This document shows positions 28,507 through 37,723 of a DNA stretch of 64,000 nt, piece by piece. Every line of letters begins with the position of its first letter. Position 1 is the stretch's first letter. The DNA comes from Lentzea terrae (GTDB taxonomy: Bacteria > Actinomycetota > Actinomycetes > Mycobacteriales > Pseudonocardiaceae): assembly GCF_003265345.1 (NCBI RefSeq), contig NZ_QFWW01000024.1:160687-224686 (forward strand). Direction: 5' to 3'. The translations under genes and the position numbers were made by a program. The notes beneath the pieces were generated by a model. The model made no database searches and was not told where the DNA came from. It was given only the letters and a program-made list of their open reading frames with translations.

Positions 28507-29907
28507 CTAGAGACCGATCTCCACGTTCTCCAGCACGCCCAGCGCGTCCGGCACCAGGATCGCGGCCGAGTAGTACGTCGACACCAGGTACTTGAGCATC
28601 GCGTGCTCGTCGATGCCCATGAACCGCACGTTGAGGCCGGGCTCGTACTCGTCCGGGATGCCGGTCTGGCGCAGGCCGACGACACCCTGCTTCTCCTCGC
28701 CCAGCCGCATCGCGAGGATCGACGTGGTGCCGTTCTTGTTGACCGGGATCTTGTCGCACGGCGCGATCGGGATGCCGCGCCACGACTGCAGCTGCTGGCC
28801 CTCGACCTCGACCGTCGGCGCGTACAGACCGCGCGCCGACAGCTGCCGGCCCAGCGCGGCGATCGCCTTGGGGTGCGCCAGGATCAGCTTGGTGTTGCGG
28901 CGCCGCGAGATCAGCTCGTCCATGTCGTCCGGCGTCACCGGACCGGACCTGGTGCTGACCCGCTGCTTGAGGTCGGCGTTGGCGATCAGGCCGAACTCCT
29001 TGTTGTTGACGAGCTCGAACTCCTGCCGCTCGCGCAGCGCCTCGATCGTCAGCCGCAACTGGTGCTCGACCTGGTCCATCGGCTGGCTGTAGAGGTCCGC
29101 CACACGGGTGTGGACGCGCAGGATCGTCTGCGCCACCGACAGTTCGTATTCGCGCGGCCGCAGCTCGTAGTCCACGAACGTGCCGGGCAGCGTCGGCTCG
29201 CCGTCGTGGCCGGACGCGAGCTTGATCTCCGCCTCACCGTGCTTGTTCGCCGCGCCGGACGGGCTGGCCAGCTGCTGCGCGATGTGGTCGCGCAACGGCT
29301 CGATCTGGCCGTTGAGCTGGTTGAACACCGCCCTGGACAACACCACCACGGTCGTCGGCGTCAACGCGCGGGCGGTGAAGTCCCACGTCGCCTCGACACC
29401 GGCGAGGACCTCGTTGTCACCGAAGTGCTCGCCGTCCGCGACGGTGCCGAGCGCCACCTCGTCGCCGTACTCGCCGCGGCCGGTCTTGGTGACCTTGCCG
29501 TGCGCGATGACGACGATCGAGTCGGCGGGGTCGCCGCGCTCCGCGATCACCTCACCCGGCTCGTACTCGCGCTGCTCGAAGCGGTTGGCGAGCGCGGTGA
29601 GCGCGGCCTCGTCGTCGAACCCGCGCAGCAACGGGAACTCGCACAGCTCCTGCGGCACCACCCGCACCTCGGAACCGACGCTGGTGAACGTGACCCGACC
29701 GTCACCGACGGCGTAGCTCAGGCGCCGGTTGACCCGGAACGCGCCACCCTTGGCCTCGACCCACGGCAGCATGCGCAGCAGCCAGCGGGGCGAGATGCCC
29801 TGCATCTGCGGTGCGGACTTGGTGGTCGTCGCGAGGTTGCGCGCAGCGGCCCGCGACAGGCTCATCTGCTGATCCTCGACCCCAACGCCCGGATCGGTAA
29901 CAGTCAC
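28507..29907 (-). CDS. Family 2B encapsulin shell protein with cyclic-nucleotide-binding domain (shell B)
   Basis: The 466-residue EshA-like protein begins with the N-arm (LSRAAARNLATTTKSAPQMQGISPRWLLRMLPWV). A cNMP-binding domain is inserted at about 80-205 (FDDEAALTALANRFEQREYEPGEVI...GKVTKTGRG...FGDNEVLAGVEATWDFTARAL). The HK97-like phage-capsid fold follows (VDYELRPREYELSVAQTILRVHTRVADLYSQPMDQ, TRSGPVTPDDMDELIS, the RGIPIAPCDKIPV strand and a C-terminal GIDEHAMLKYLVSTYYSAAILVPDALGVLENVEIG). Such proteins self-assemble into hollow compartments that load terpene cyclases or prenyl transferases. The GTG start lies 12 bp after the degenerate cyclase stop. A second shell gene is at 31996-33402. 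Confidence 0.93.
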   Translation of the reverse strand: MTVTDPGVGVEDQQMSLSRAAARNLATTTKSAPQMQGISPRWLLRMLPWVEAKGGAFRVNRRLSYAVGDGRVTFTSVGSEVRVVPQELCEFPLLRGFDDEAALTALANRFEQREYEPGEVIAERGDPADSIVVIAHGKVTKTGRGEYGDEVALGTVADGEHFGDNEVLAGVEATWDFTARALTPTTVVVLSRAVFNQLNGQIEPLRDHIAQQLASPSGAANKHGEAEIKLASGHDGEPTLPGTFVDYELRPREYELSVAQTILRVHTRVADLYSQPMDQVEHQLRLTIEALRERQEFELVNNKEFGLIANADLKQRVSTRSGPVTPDDMDELISRRRNTKLILAHPKAIAALGRQLSARGLYAPTVEVEGQQLQSWRGIPIAPCDKIPVNKNGTTSILAMRLGEEKQGVVGLRQTGIPDEYEPGLNVRFMGIDEHAMLKYLVSTYYSAAILVPDALGVLENVEIGL

Positions 29908-29919
29908 TGCGAATCCAAT

Positions 29920-30916
29920 CTATTGACGAACCAGGACTGCGGCAGTGCCGAGTCCAGTGGGGGAGTGGAACGACTTCCGGGTGGGGGTGGGGGAGAAGCT
30001 GAATCTGCCGGATCTCTGCGACCAGAGCAGCTCGCCGGCGAGCCAGGACTTCAACGCCTCCACGTACCGGTGCAGCCCGGCACGAGTGGCTTCGTCCAGC
30101 GCGTACTCGTCCGCGATCGACGGCAGCTCGGCGATGATCGAACCGATCTGCCGCAACCGCGCGGCCACCAGGTCGGCGACCACCGAGACGGCCTGCTGCC
30201 GCTCGCACTCGAAGAACTGCTGCACCGCGAGCACCGCGCTGGTCGTGCTGGCACCGGAGCCGTAGAGGGCGTCGAACCCGAGGATCTCCTGGCGCAGACC
30301 GGGAACGTCGCCGAACGAGTCGATCAGCGCCTTCATCGTGGAGTTGCGCAACAACTCCGCGGGCAGCTCGGCGCCCACGGACTTCAACGCCAGCGTTGCG
30401 GACAGCTCACCGGCGTTGGTCTTGCGGCGCATCTCGACGAGGTCGATCGGGTCGGGCACCCGGCCCTGGGAGGTGTTGTGCAGCTCCCACAACATTCCTT
30501 CCAGCAGGTCGAGCACCCCTGCCCGGTCATCGTCGTCCAAAGTGGACCGCGAGACCAGGTCGGCGAGGCCCTTCTCGGCCGGGTTCAGCGGCAGCACCGA
30601 CGAATCCGACAGGATCGACCTGAGCCGCGCGACGAACGCCTTGCCGCCCGGCACGTTGCGCGGCCGCAGGAACCCCTCGCGGAACGCGTCGTGCAGGTAG
30701 AAGCCCCACGTGTGCCAGTCGTTGATGTGCTTCAGGTCGTCGAGAGAGGCTGTCGGGTGGGTGAGCGGGCCGAAACCGCCGTAGTCGGCCGCGTCGTAGA
30801 ACGCCTCGGTCCACGGCGTGCCGCCCAGCATCCCCATGTCCCGCACCCACGCCTTGGTGTGCTGGCGCACGCGATCCGCGTGCGGGGAAAGCCGTGCCGC
30901 GAACGGCATGTCGAAG

Positions 30917-30924
<8 letters not shown>
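29920..30924 (-). CDS. Degenerate class I terpene cyclase homologue (metal-binding motifs lost)
   Basis: This 334-residue protein is co-linear with the cyclase encoded just upstream, matching AWVRDMGML, the E-M-R-R-K diphosphate-sensor segment (R166) and the C-terminal SPTGLGTAA tail. At the Asp-rich position, where the neighbour has FDDEF, it reads LHDAF (His78, Asp79). At the NSE position, where the neighbour has NDIFSYERE, it reads QEILGFDAL (212-220), losing Asn, Ser and Glu. The RY pair is RF (307-308). Magnesium-dependent ionisation of a prenyl diphosphate therefore looks impossible. A scaffold, regulatory or product-chaperone role is inferred. The GTG at 30924 overlaps the upstream stop by 8 bp with GGGGG six bases ahead. 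Confidence 0.85.
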
Positions 30925-31995
<1,071 letters not shown>

Positions 31996-31996
<1 letters not shown>

Positions 31997-33402
31997 CAGC
32001 CTTCGCGACCGAGCTCGACGTGCTCCAGCACACCGATCGCGTCCGGCACCATGATGGCGGCCGAGTAGTAGGCGCTGACCAGGTAGTTGATGATCGCCTG
32101 GTCGTTGATGCCCATGAACCGCACGGAAAGCCCCGGCTGGTACTCGTCCGGGATGCCGGTCTGGTGCAGGCCGATGACGCCCTGGTTCTGCTCGCCGGTG
32201 CGGATCAGCATCACCGACGACGTGCGGGTGTCCGAGATCGGGATCTTGTTGCACGGCAGCACCGGGATGCCGCGCCACGCCGGGATGGACTGGCCGTTGA
32301 AGTCGACGTGCTGCGGGTAGATCCCGCGCTTGTTCAGCTCGCGGCCGAACGCCGCGATCGTGCGCGGGTGAGCGACGAAGTAGCCGGGGTCCTTCCACAC
32401 CACCGAAAGCAGCTCGTCGAAGTCGTCCGGGGTGGGCGGGCCGGACCGGGTGTGGATGCGCTGCTTGAGGTCCGCGTTGTGGAGCAGGCCGAACGACCGG
32501 TTGTTGACGATCTCGTGCTCCTGGCGCTCGCGCAGGGCTTCGATCGTGAGCCGCAACTGCTGCTCGACCTGGTCCATCGGGTTGTTGTAGAGATCGGCGA
32601 CGCGGGTGTGCACCTGCAGCACGGTCTGCGCGACGCTCAGCTCGTACTCGCGCGGCGAGAGCTCGTAGTCGACGAACGTGCCGGGCAGCACCGGCTCGCC
32701 GTCGTGGCCGGCGGACATGCCGATCTCGGCCTCGCCGAAGTCGTTCTGCGGCTTGTTGCGGCTGTTGAAGGCCTGCTGGATGTGCGCGCGCAGGCCGCCG
32801 GCCTCGCCGTTGAGGGCCTGGAAGTCCTCCCAGGACAGCGTGAGGACGGTGACCGGGGTGACGGCCTTGGCGGTGTACTCCCACTCGCCCTGCGGCCCGG
32901 CCAGCACGGTCTCGCCGAAGTACTCGCCGTCGGCCAGGTTGCCGAGCACGGTCTCGCCGCCGTACTCACCGGTGCCGATCTTGTCGACCTTGCCGTGCGC
33001 GATCAGCACGACGGTGTCCTTCGGCCGGCCCTTCTCGACGATCAGGTCGCCGATGCCGAACTCCTGCTGCTGGAACCGGCCGGCCAGCGCGGCGAGGACC
33101 GCCTCGTCGTCGAAGCCCTTCAGCAGCGACAGTTCGGTGAGCTCGGCAGGCACGACGCGGATGTCCGCGCCGACGTTGGTGAACGAGACACGGCCATCGC
33201 CCAGCGTGTAGGTGAGACGGCGGTTGACGCGGTACGCACCGCCCGCGGCCTGGACCCAGGGCAGTACTTTGAGCAGCCAGCGGGAAGTGATTCCCTGCAT
33301 CTGCGGGACGGACTTGGTGGTAGTGGCCAGATTACGTGCGGCGGCCGTGCCCAAACTCAGCTGCTGACGGCCCTCATTGAGGTCAGAATCCGTCACAGTC
33401 AC
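31996..33402 (-). CDS. Family 2B encapsulin shell protein with cyclic-nucleotide-binding domain (shell A)
   Basis: The 468-residue paralogue of shell B is first in the operon. It shares the N-arm (LGTAAARNLATTTKSVPQMQGITSRWLLKVLPWV), an inserted cNMP-binding domain (GFDDEAVLAALAGRFQQQEFGIGDLIVEKG...FGETVLAGPQGEWEYTAKAV) and the HK97-like shell domain (VDYELSPREYELSVAQTVLQVHTRVADLYNNPMDQ). The C-terminus is GINDQAIINYLVSAYYSAAIMVPDAIGVLEHVELG. The two shells differ at many positions, especially in the cNMP domain, so they are not a recent duplication; co-assembly into a two-component shell is plausible. The GTG at 33402 follows a 403-bp gene-free region that must carry the operon promoter. Confidence 0.94.
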
Positions 33403-33805
33403 AACCCTGCACCCACCTATCTCAATGCGCTAATGGACCAATCCGATAAGCCGGAAAGGACGTTAGTTCGCGCAATTGAGAGCTGTGAAGGGGCCAAAAA
33501 GGCGACATTCGGGTGGGTGTCTTACGCCTGTAGGTGCTACGGAGCGTACAACTGGTGCACTACGCAAGAACCTTTGTATCGGCAGCCGGGTGACCTGTCG
33601 CTATTCGTCTGCCTGTGGAATTGGCCACTCGTTTGGTCCAGTAAGATCACTCTTTTGTGCGCATTGGTGAGGCGTGCTCGGCTGCTATACAACACCACTC
33701 CGAGTGGGTCGGAATCCACTCGAAGTGGTGTGTATCAATACAACGTTCCGCCTCTTGGTGCTAGTGGTAGCCGAGACTCGGACTTTGTACCAAGGACTAT
33801 TCGTG
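33403..33805. promoter_or_regulatory. 403-bp gene-free region upstream of the encapsulin-terpene operon
   Basis: This is the longest gene-free stretch in the window and is visibly less GC-rich than its surroundings. It holds the likely promoter of the encapsulin-terpene operon (minus strand, start at 33402) and the long hairpin at 33687-33735. I cannot place -35/-10 boxes with confidence. No conserved small ORF is evident on either strand. Confidence 0.6.
33687..33735. terminator. Long imperfect hairpin upstream of the encapsulin operon
   Basis: The arm at 33687-33707 (starting ATACAACACCACTC) pairs with 33716-33735 (ending GTGGTGTGTAT) over about 20 bp with one bulge and one mismatch; the loop is GTCGGAAT. 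It lies downstream of the UPF0303 gene stop (minus strand) and 285 bp before the shell-A start. It is either that unit's terminator or a regulatory element of the operon. Confidence 0.55.
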
Positions 33806-34279
33806 CTATTGCGCGTCGCGGGAGTTCAGGAACGATTCCAGCTGAGTGACGACGAACGCGTGGTCCTCGGCCTGCGGCAACCCGGAGACGCCGACGGTGC
33901 CGACCGGGCCGGTGCCGCGCACGATGACCGGGAAGACGCCGCCGTGCGCCGCGTACAGGGCCGGGTCGAGGTGTGCCTCGTCCTCGAACGCCTTGCCCTT
34001 CTCGCGGAACGTCGTGCCGACGTAGAACGAGCTGTGGCCGAACCGGTCGACGACGCGGGCCTTGCGCTCCAGCCAGCTGTCGTTGTCCGGCGCGGTGCCC
34101 GGCAGCGAGGCGTGGAAGAGCCGGTGTCCGTTGCGCTGCACCGAGATCGCGATCGGCAGGCCCTGCTCGCGGGCAGCGTCGAGCAGGTGCAGGCCGAGTT
34201 CGATGGCGACGTCGTTGCCGAACCTGGTGAACTGCAGGCGCCGCTCCTGGGCGAGCAACTCTTCGCTGGTGGGGTTCAC
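33806..34279 (-). CDS. UPF0303 / haem-degrading-domain-like protein
   Basis: The 157-residue protein belongs to the UPF0303 (GlcG/HbpS-like fold) family: LQFTRFGNDVAIELGLHLLDAAREQGLPIAISVQRNGHRLFHASLPGT, then KARVVDRFGHSSFYVG and the conserved HGGVFPVIV strand near the end. Proteins of this fold bind small ligands or haem; the biochemical role of UPF0303 members is not established. The GTG start at 34279 overlaps the oxidoreductase stop by four bases (GTGA), so it is translationally coupled to it and presumably acts in the same sugar or polyol pathway. Confidence 0.85.
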   Translation of the reverse strand: MNPTSEELLAQERRLQFTRFGNDVAIELGLHLLDAAREQGLPIAISVQRNGHRLFHASLPGTAPDNDSWLERKARVVDRFGHSSFYVGTTFREKGKAFEDEAHLDPALYAAHGGVFPVIVRGTGPVGTVGVSGLPQAEDHAFVVTQLESFLNSRDAQ

Positions 34280-35283
34280 AGTTCCACCACCCGGTTCTCG
34301 CGCGCGGACGTGAAGGCGGCCTCGATGACCTCGAGCGCGGACACGCTGCCGGCCGGGTCGACGGGGATCCGCCCGGCCTGCAGCTCGGCGTAAAAGGTCT
34401 CGTAGGCGCCGAGCTCGACGGGGACCTCGACCGTCTCGCCGAGGACGCCCAGTTGGCCGCTGCGGGTCTCGTAACCCCAGTTGGGGTCGGTCGGCCGGCG
34501 GCCGGCGTCGAGCGCGTCCTCCTGCTCGTCCAGGCCGTTGATCACGAATGCGCCCTCGCTGCCGAGCACGCGGAACCGCGGCCCGTGGTTGGCGGCGTGC
34601 GCGTTGGCCCACAGGTGTGAGTGGACGCCGTTCTCGTGCGTCAACGCCACGAACACGTCGTCGTCGACCTGCGCGCCGGGCCTGCGCAGGTCCAGTTCGG
34701 CGTAGACGCTCCTGACCGGACCGAACAGCTGCAGCGCCTGGTCGACGAGGTGCGCGCCGAGGTCGTAGAGCAGGCCGCCGGCCTCTTCCGGAGCGCCGAA
34801 CTCGCGCCAGTTGTCCCAGATCTCGGGCACCCAGCGCTCGTATCGAGACTCGAACCGCCTGATGTCGCCCAACTGGCCGATGATCTTGCGCACGGTCAGG
34901 AAGTCGCTGTCCCAGCGGCGGTTCTGGAAGACCGTGAGCGGCACGCCCTTGGCCTGCGCGGCGGCCACGAGATCCTTCGCCTCGGCGCTCGTCGGCGCGA
35001 ACGGCTTGTCCACGACGACCGCGACACCCTTGTCGATCGCTCGCCGGGCGTACTCGACGTGCGTCCGGTTCGGGGAGCCGACGACGATCAGGTCGAGGTC
35101 CAGCTCGAACAGCTCGTCGGCGGTCACGATCTTGGCGTCCGGGTGTGCGGCACTGGCCTGTGCCTGCCGCTCGGGGTTCGCCGTGACGATCGCGACGAGG
35201 TCCATGCCGTCGGTCGAGGAGATGAGCGGGGCGTGGAACACCCGTCCCGCGATGCCGTAGCCCAGCAGTCCGACTCGTGTCAT
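34276..35283 (-). CDS. Gfo/Idh/MocA-family oxidoreductase
   Basis: The 335-residue protein has an N-terminal Rossmann domain (TRVGLLGYGIAGRVFHAPLI), the family EKP-like catalytic loop as VVVDKPFAPTSAEA and a C-terminal alpha/beta domain with GGLLYDLGAHLVDQAL bearing the conserved Asp/His. These enzymes oxidise or reduce sugars, inositols or their derivatives with NAD(P). It is divergent from a ROK regulator with a small palindrome between them, suggesting inducible sugar metabolism. In-frame ATG codons at 35283 and 35292 are both possible; neither has a good ribosome-binding site. Confidence 0.9.
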   Translation of the reverse strand: MTRVGLLGYGIAGRVFHAPLISSTDGMDLVAIVTANPERQAQASAAHPDAKIVTADELFELDLDLIVVGSPNRTHVEYARRAIDKGVAVVVDKPFAPTSAEAKDLVAAAQAKGVPLTVFQNRRWDSDFLTVRKIIGQLGDIRRFESRYERWVPEIWDNWREFGAPEEAGGLLYDLGAHLVDQALQLFGPVRSVYAELDLRRPGAQVDDDVFVALTHENGVHSHLWANAHAANHGPRFRVLGSEGAFVINGLDEQEDALDAGRRPTDPNWGYETRSGQLGVLGETVEVPVELGAYETFYAELQAGRIPVDPAGSVSALEVIEAAFTSARENRVVEL

Positions 35284-35296
35284 GCTTCTCATTAAA

Positions 35297-35309
35297 GCAA
35301 CGCTGTTGC
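35297..35309. promoter_or_regulatory. Palindrome GCAAC-GCT-GTTGC in ROK/oxidoreductase promoter
   Basis: A 5-bp dyad with a 3-nt centre occupies almost the whole 37-bp gap between divergent start codons. It is flanked by AT-rich TTAAA and ATAAT, which can serve as promoter elements on either strand. It is a natural site for the ROK protein. Confidence 0.5.
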
Positions 35310-35320
35310 ATAATTGCCAC

Positions 35321-36292
35321 GTGGACCTCACCTCGCTGCGTTCGCACAACAACCGGACCGTGCTCGGCCTGGTTCGCAAAGGGGCTCTGAGCAGGGCGGA
35401 CATCTCCGTCTCCGTGCAGCTGACCCCGCAGGCGGTCTCGAAGATCGTGGCGCGGCTCATCGAGGAGGGCCTGCTGGAGGAGACCGGTGCGGTTCGAGCC
35501 GGCGGCCGCGGCAAGCCCCGGATGTCACTCCAACTGCGCGCGGACGGGGCGCGGGCATACGGCGCGCACGTCGACCGTGACGAGCTGAGAGTGGTGCTGC
35601 TCGACCTGACCGGTGAGGTGGTGTCGTCCTCGGTCGTGCCGCTGCCCGCGCTGTTCACGCCGGACGACGTGCTGGACGCGCTGGTCCCGCTCGTGCAGCC
35701 GGGGGAGCGGGTGCTCGGGCTGGGCATCGGGATCGCCGGGCCGCTGGACTTCCCGAGCGGCGTGGTCGACCCGAACGGCCTGCCCGGCTGGAAGGGCGTG
35801 CCGCTGCGGGCGTTGGCCGAGGAACGGCTCGGGCTGCCTGTCGTCGTCGACAAGGACACGAACGCGGCCGTGCTCGCCGAGGCGTGGCAACGGCCCATGC
35901 GGGACGCGGCGGTGGTGTACGCGGGCACGGGCCTGGGCGCGGGATTGTTGCTGGGCGGTGAGGTGCACCGCGGCGCCCGGTCGGGTGCGGGCGAGTTCGG
36001 GCACACCACGATCCAGCTCGACGGACCGCTCTGCGTGTGCGGGCGGCGCGGGTGCGTGGAGGCGGTGCACGCTCTTGCCGGGGTGGACGCGCCGAAGGTC
36101 CTCGGTGCGGCGGTGACGAACCTGGTGCAGCTGCTGGACCTGGACCAGATCGTCCTGAGTGGACGGTCGGTGCTGGAGGCACAGGACGCCTACCTGGCGG
36201 CGATGCCGGACGTGGACGTCAGCGTCACCTCGTACGGCGCTGATCTGGTGCCGGTCGGCGCCGGGCTGCTGGTGCTGGGGGAGTTGTTCTAG
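35321..36292 (+). CDS. ROK-family transcriptional regulator / sugar kinase-like
   Basis: The 323-residue protein has an N-terminal winged HTH (NNRTVLGLVRKGALSRADISVSVQLTPQAVSKIVARLIEEGLL) and a ROK domain. That domain carries the sugar/ATP motifs GIGIAGPLDF, DTNAAVLAE and YAGTGLGAGLLLGGEVHRGARSGAGEFGH and the zinc motif CVCGRRGCVEA. With the HTH present it is most likely a NagC/XylR-like repressor that senses the substrate of the divergent oxidoreductase. The ROK domain is slightly short at its C-terminus. The GTG start at 35321 may be leaderless (CATAAT six bases upstream). Confidence 0.9.
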   Translation: MDLTSLRSHNNRTVLGLVRKGALSRADISVSVQLTPQAVSKIVARLIEEGLLEETGAVRAGGRGKPRMSLQLRADGARAYGAHVDRDELRVVLLDLTGEVVSSSVVPLPALFTPDDVLDALVPLVQPGERVLGLGIGIAGPLDFPSGVVDPNGLPGWKGVPLRALAEERLGLPVVVDKDTNAAVLAEAWQRPMRDAAVVYAGTGLGAGLLLGGEVHRGARSGAGEFGHTTIQLDGPLCVCGRRGCVEAVHALAGVDAPKVLGAAVTNLVQLLDLDQIVLSGRSVLEAQDAYLAAMPDVDVSVTSYGADLVPVGAGLLVLGELF

Positions 36293-36349
36293 TGGCGCGT
36301 CCCGGAACGTAGGCGAGGTGATCCACGCTCAGCAGGGCGCCTCGCGGCA

Positions 36350-36394
36350 CCGCCCCCGCGCCCCCGTACAACCAGTACGAGGACGCGGGGGCGG
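36350..36394 (+). terminator. Hairpin after the ROK gene
   Basis: CCGCCCCCGCG (36350-36360) pairs with CGCGGGGGCGG (36384-36394), with an inner GTAC...GTAC pairing. It lies 58 bp after the ROK stop and before the AraC gene promoter. Confidence 0.6.
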
Positions 36395-36465
36395 CACCAC
36401 GATGCACCCGTCTGACCGCGAATTCCCCCGGCAACGTTCCGGGCCACACCACTAGCATCGGTGGC

Positions 36466-37260
36466 ATGGACGTCGAGCACGTCGTCGGCCTGCCGCACCC
36501 GAGGCTGCGGCCGTTCGTGACGCGGTACTCCGGGTATCGGATGCGCACCGAGCCCGGCATTCACCGCGGCCTGCCGTCGCGCTCGCTCACCCTGGTCGTG
36601 ACGATGGACGGCACCGTCGACCTCGCCGACGGCCGGTTCGCCACGTTGTGCGGCGGCCTGTACGACGAGGCCGTGATCATCACGCACGACGGTTTCCAGC
36701 ACGGCGTCCAGTGCGACCTCACGCCGTTGGGGATGCGGGCGCTCTTCGGCATGCCCGCAGGCGTTCTGGCAGCGACCACGGTCGGGCTGGACACGCTCGA
36801 CGCACCCGCCGGTGAGCTGCGCGAACGGCTGCAGACCGCGACGACGTGGACGGACCGGTTCGCCGAGCTGGACCTCGTGCTGGGGCGGTTGCTGCGGCCG
36901 GTCGAGCAGCAGGTCGAGGTGGCGTGGGCGTGGCAGCGGCTCGCCGAGGGCAGGCCGGTGGGGGAGATCGCCGCCGAGGTCGGGTGGAGCCGGCAGCACC
37001 TTAGCGCGCGGTTCGCGGCGGAGTACGGGCTGACGCCCAAGGTCATGGCGCGCGTGATGCGGTTCGAGCGGGCCAACCGGATGCTGCGCGGCGAGACCAG
37101 GCCGACGCTCACCGAGGTGGCCGCTGCCTGCGGCTACACCGACCAGGCGCACTTCAACCGGGACTGGCGGGCGCTGGTCGGGGCCACCCCGACCGAGTGG
37201 ATGGACGCCGAGCTTCCATTCGTACAAGGCAGCGAACCCCGGGGAGTCGCAGAGTTGTAG
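36466..37260 (+). CDS. AraC-family transcriptional regulator
   Basis: The 264-residue protein has an N-terminal cupin-like sensing half (LPSRSLTLVVTMDGTVDLADG; QHGVQCDLTPLGMRALFGMPAG) and a C-terminal AraC double HTH (VGEIAAEVGWSRQHLSARFAAEYGLTPKVMARVMRFERANRML...LTEVAAACGYTDQAHFNRDW). TAGCAT at 36453-36458, seven bases before the ATG, fits a leaderless transcript. The VOC gene starts two bases after its stop, so the pair forms an operon. Confidence 0.92.
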   Translation: MDVEHVVGLPHPRLRPFVTRYSGYRMRTEPGIHRGLPSRSLTLVVTMDGTVDLADGRFATLCGGLYDEAVIITHDGFQHGVQCDLTPLGMRALFGMPAGVLAATTVGLDTLDAPAGELRERLQTATTWTDRFAELDLVLGRLLRPVEQQVEVAWAWQRLAEGRPVGEIAAEVGWSRQHLSARFAAEYGLTPKVMARVMRFERANRMLRGETRPTLTEVAAACGYTDQAHFNRDWRALVGATPTEWMDAELPFVQGSEPRGVAEL

Positions 37261-37262
37261 CC

Positions 37263-37661
37263 ATGACTACACCTGCACCTACCTGTTGGCCCACGTTGTC
37301 CTATCGGGACGCCCCCGCCGCGATCCGCTTTCTCGTGGAAGGGTTCGGCTTCAAGGAACATCTCGTCGTGCCCGGTCAGGCTGACGGCGAGGTCGTGCAC
37401 TGCGAGATGGTCTGGCCGGAGGGCGGCGGCGTGATGCTCGGATCCGCCGAGCGCTCGGTCGGCGAGGTCGAGGCGACCGCCGTCGGCGCGGGGTCCATCT
37501 ACGTGGTGACCGACCGGCCCGACGAGATCCACGCGCAGTGCATGGCGCTTGGGGCGACCGAAATTCGCGGACTGCGCGACGAGGACTACGGCTCGCGCGG
37601 CTTCACCGTCGCCGACCCCGAGGGCAACCGCTGGAGCTTCGGCACCTATCGCGGTGCGTGA
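37263..37661 (+). CDS. VOC-fold (glyoxalase / bleomycin-resistance-like) protein
   Basis: The 132-residue vicinal-oxygen-chelate protein has two beta-alpha-beta-beta-beta modules: YRDAPAAIRFLVEGFGFKEHLVV with VHCEMVWPEGGGVMLGS, then YVVTDRPDEIHAQCMALGA with RGFTVADPEGNRWSFGTY. The E-N-W-S-F ending is typical of the PhnB/glyoxalase-like group. It could be a ligand binder or small enzyme controlled by the AraC protein encoded just upstream (2-bp gap). Confidence 0.88.
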   Translation: MTTPAPTCWPTLSYRDAPAAIRFLVEGFGFKEHLVVPGQADGEVVHCEMVWPEGGGVMLGSAERSVGEVEATAVGAGSIYVVTDRPDEIHAQCMALGATEIRGLRDEDYGSRGFTVADPEGNRWSFGTYRGA

Positions 37662-37723
37662 CGCAACCTGCACACGAGGTTTGGAGTCTCCTGGGTGAGA
37701 GGTTCACATCCAGGGGAGGACAC

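Noticed and set aside
28507..29907. Shell proteins as ordinary Crp-like cyclic-nucleotide regulators
   Set aside because: There is no HTH; the cNMP domain is inserted in an HK97-like capsid protein with the EshA-type N-arm, which identifies a family 2B encapsulin.
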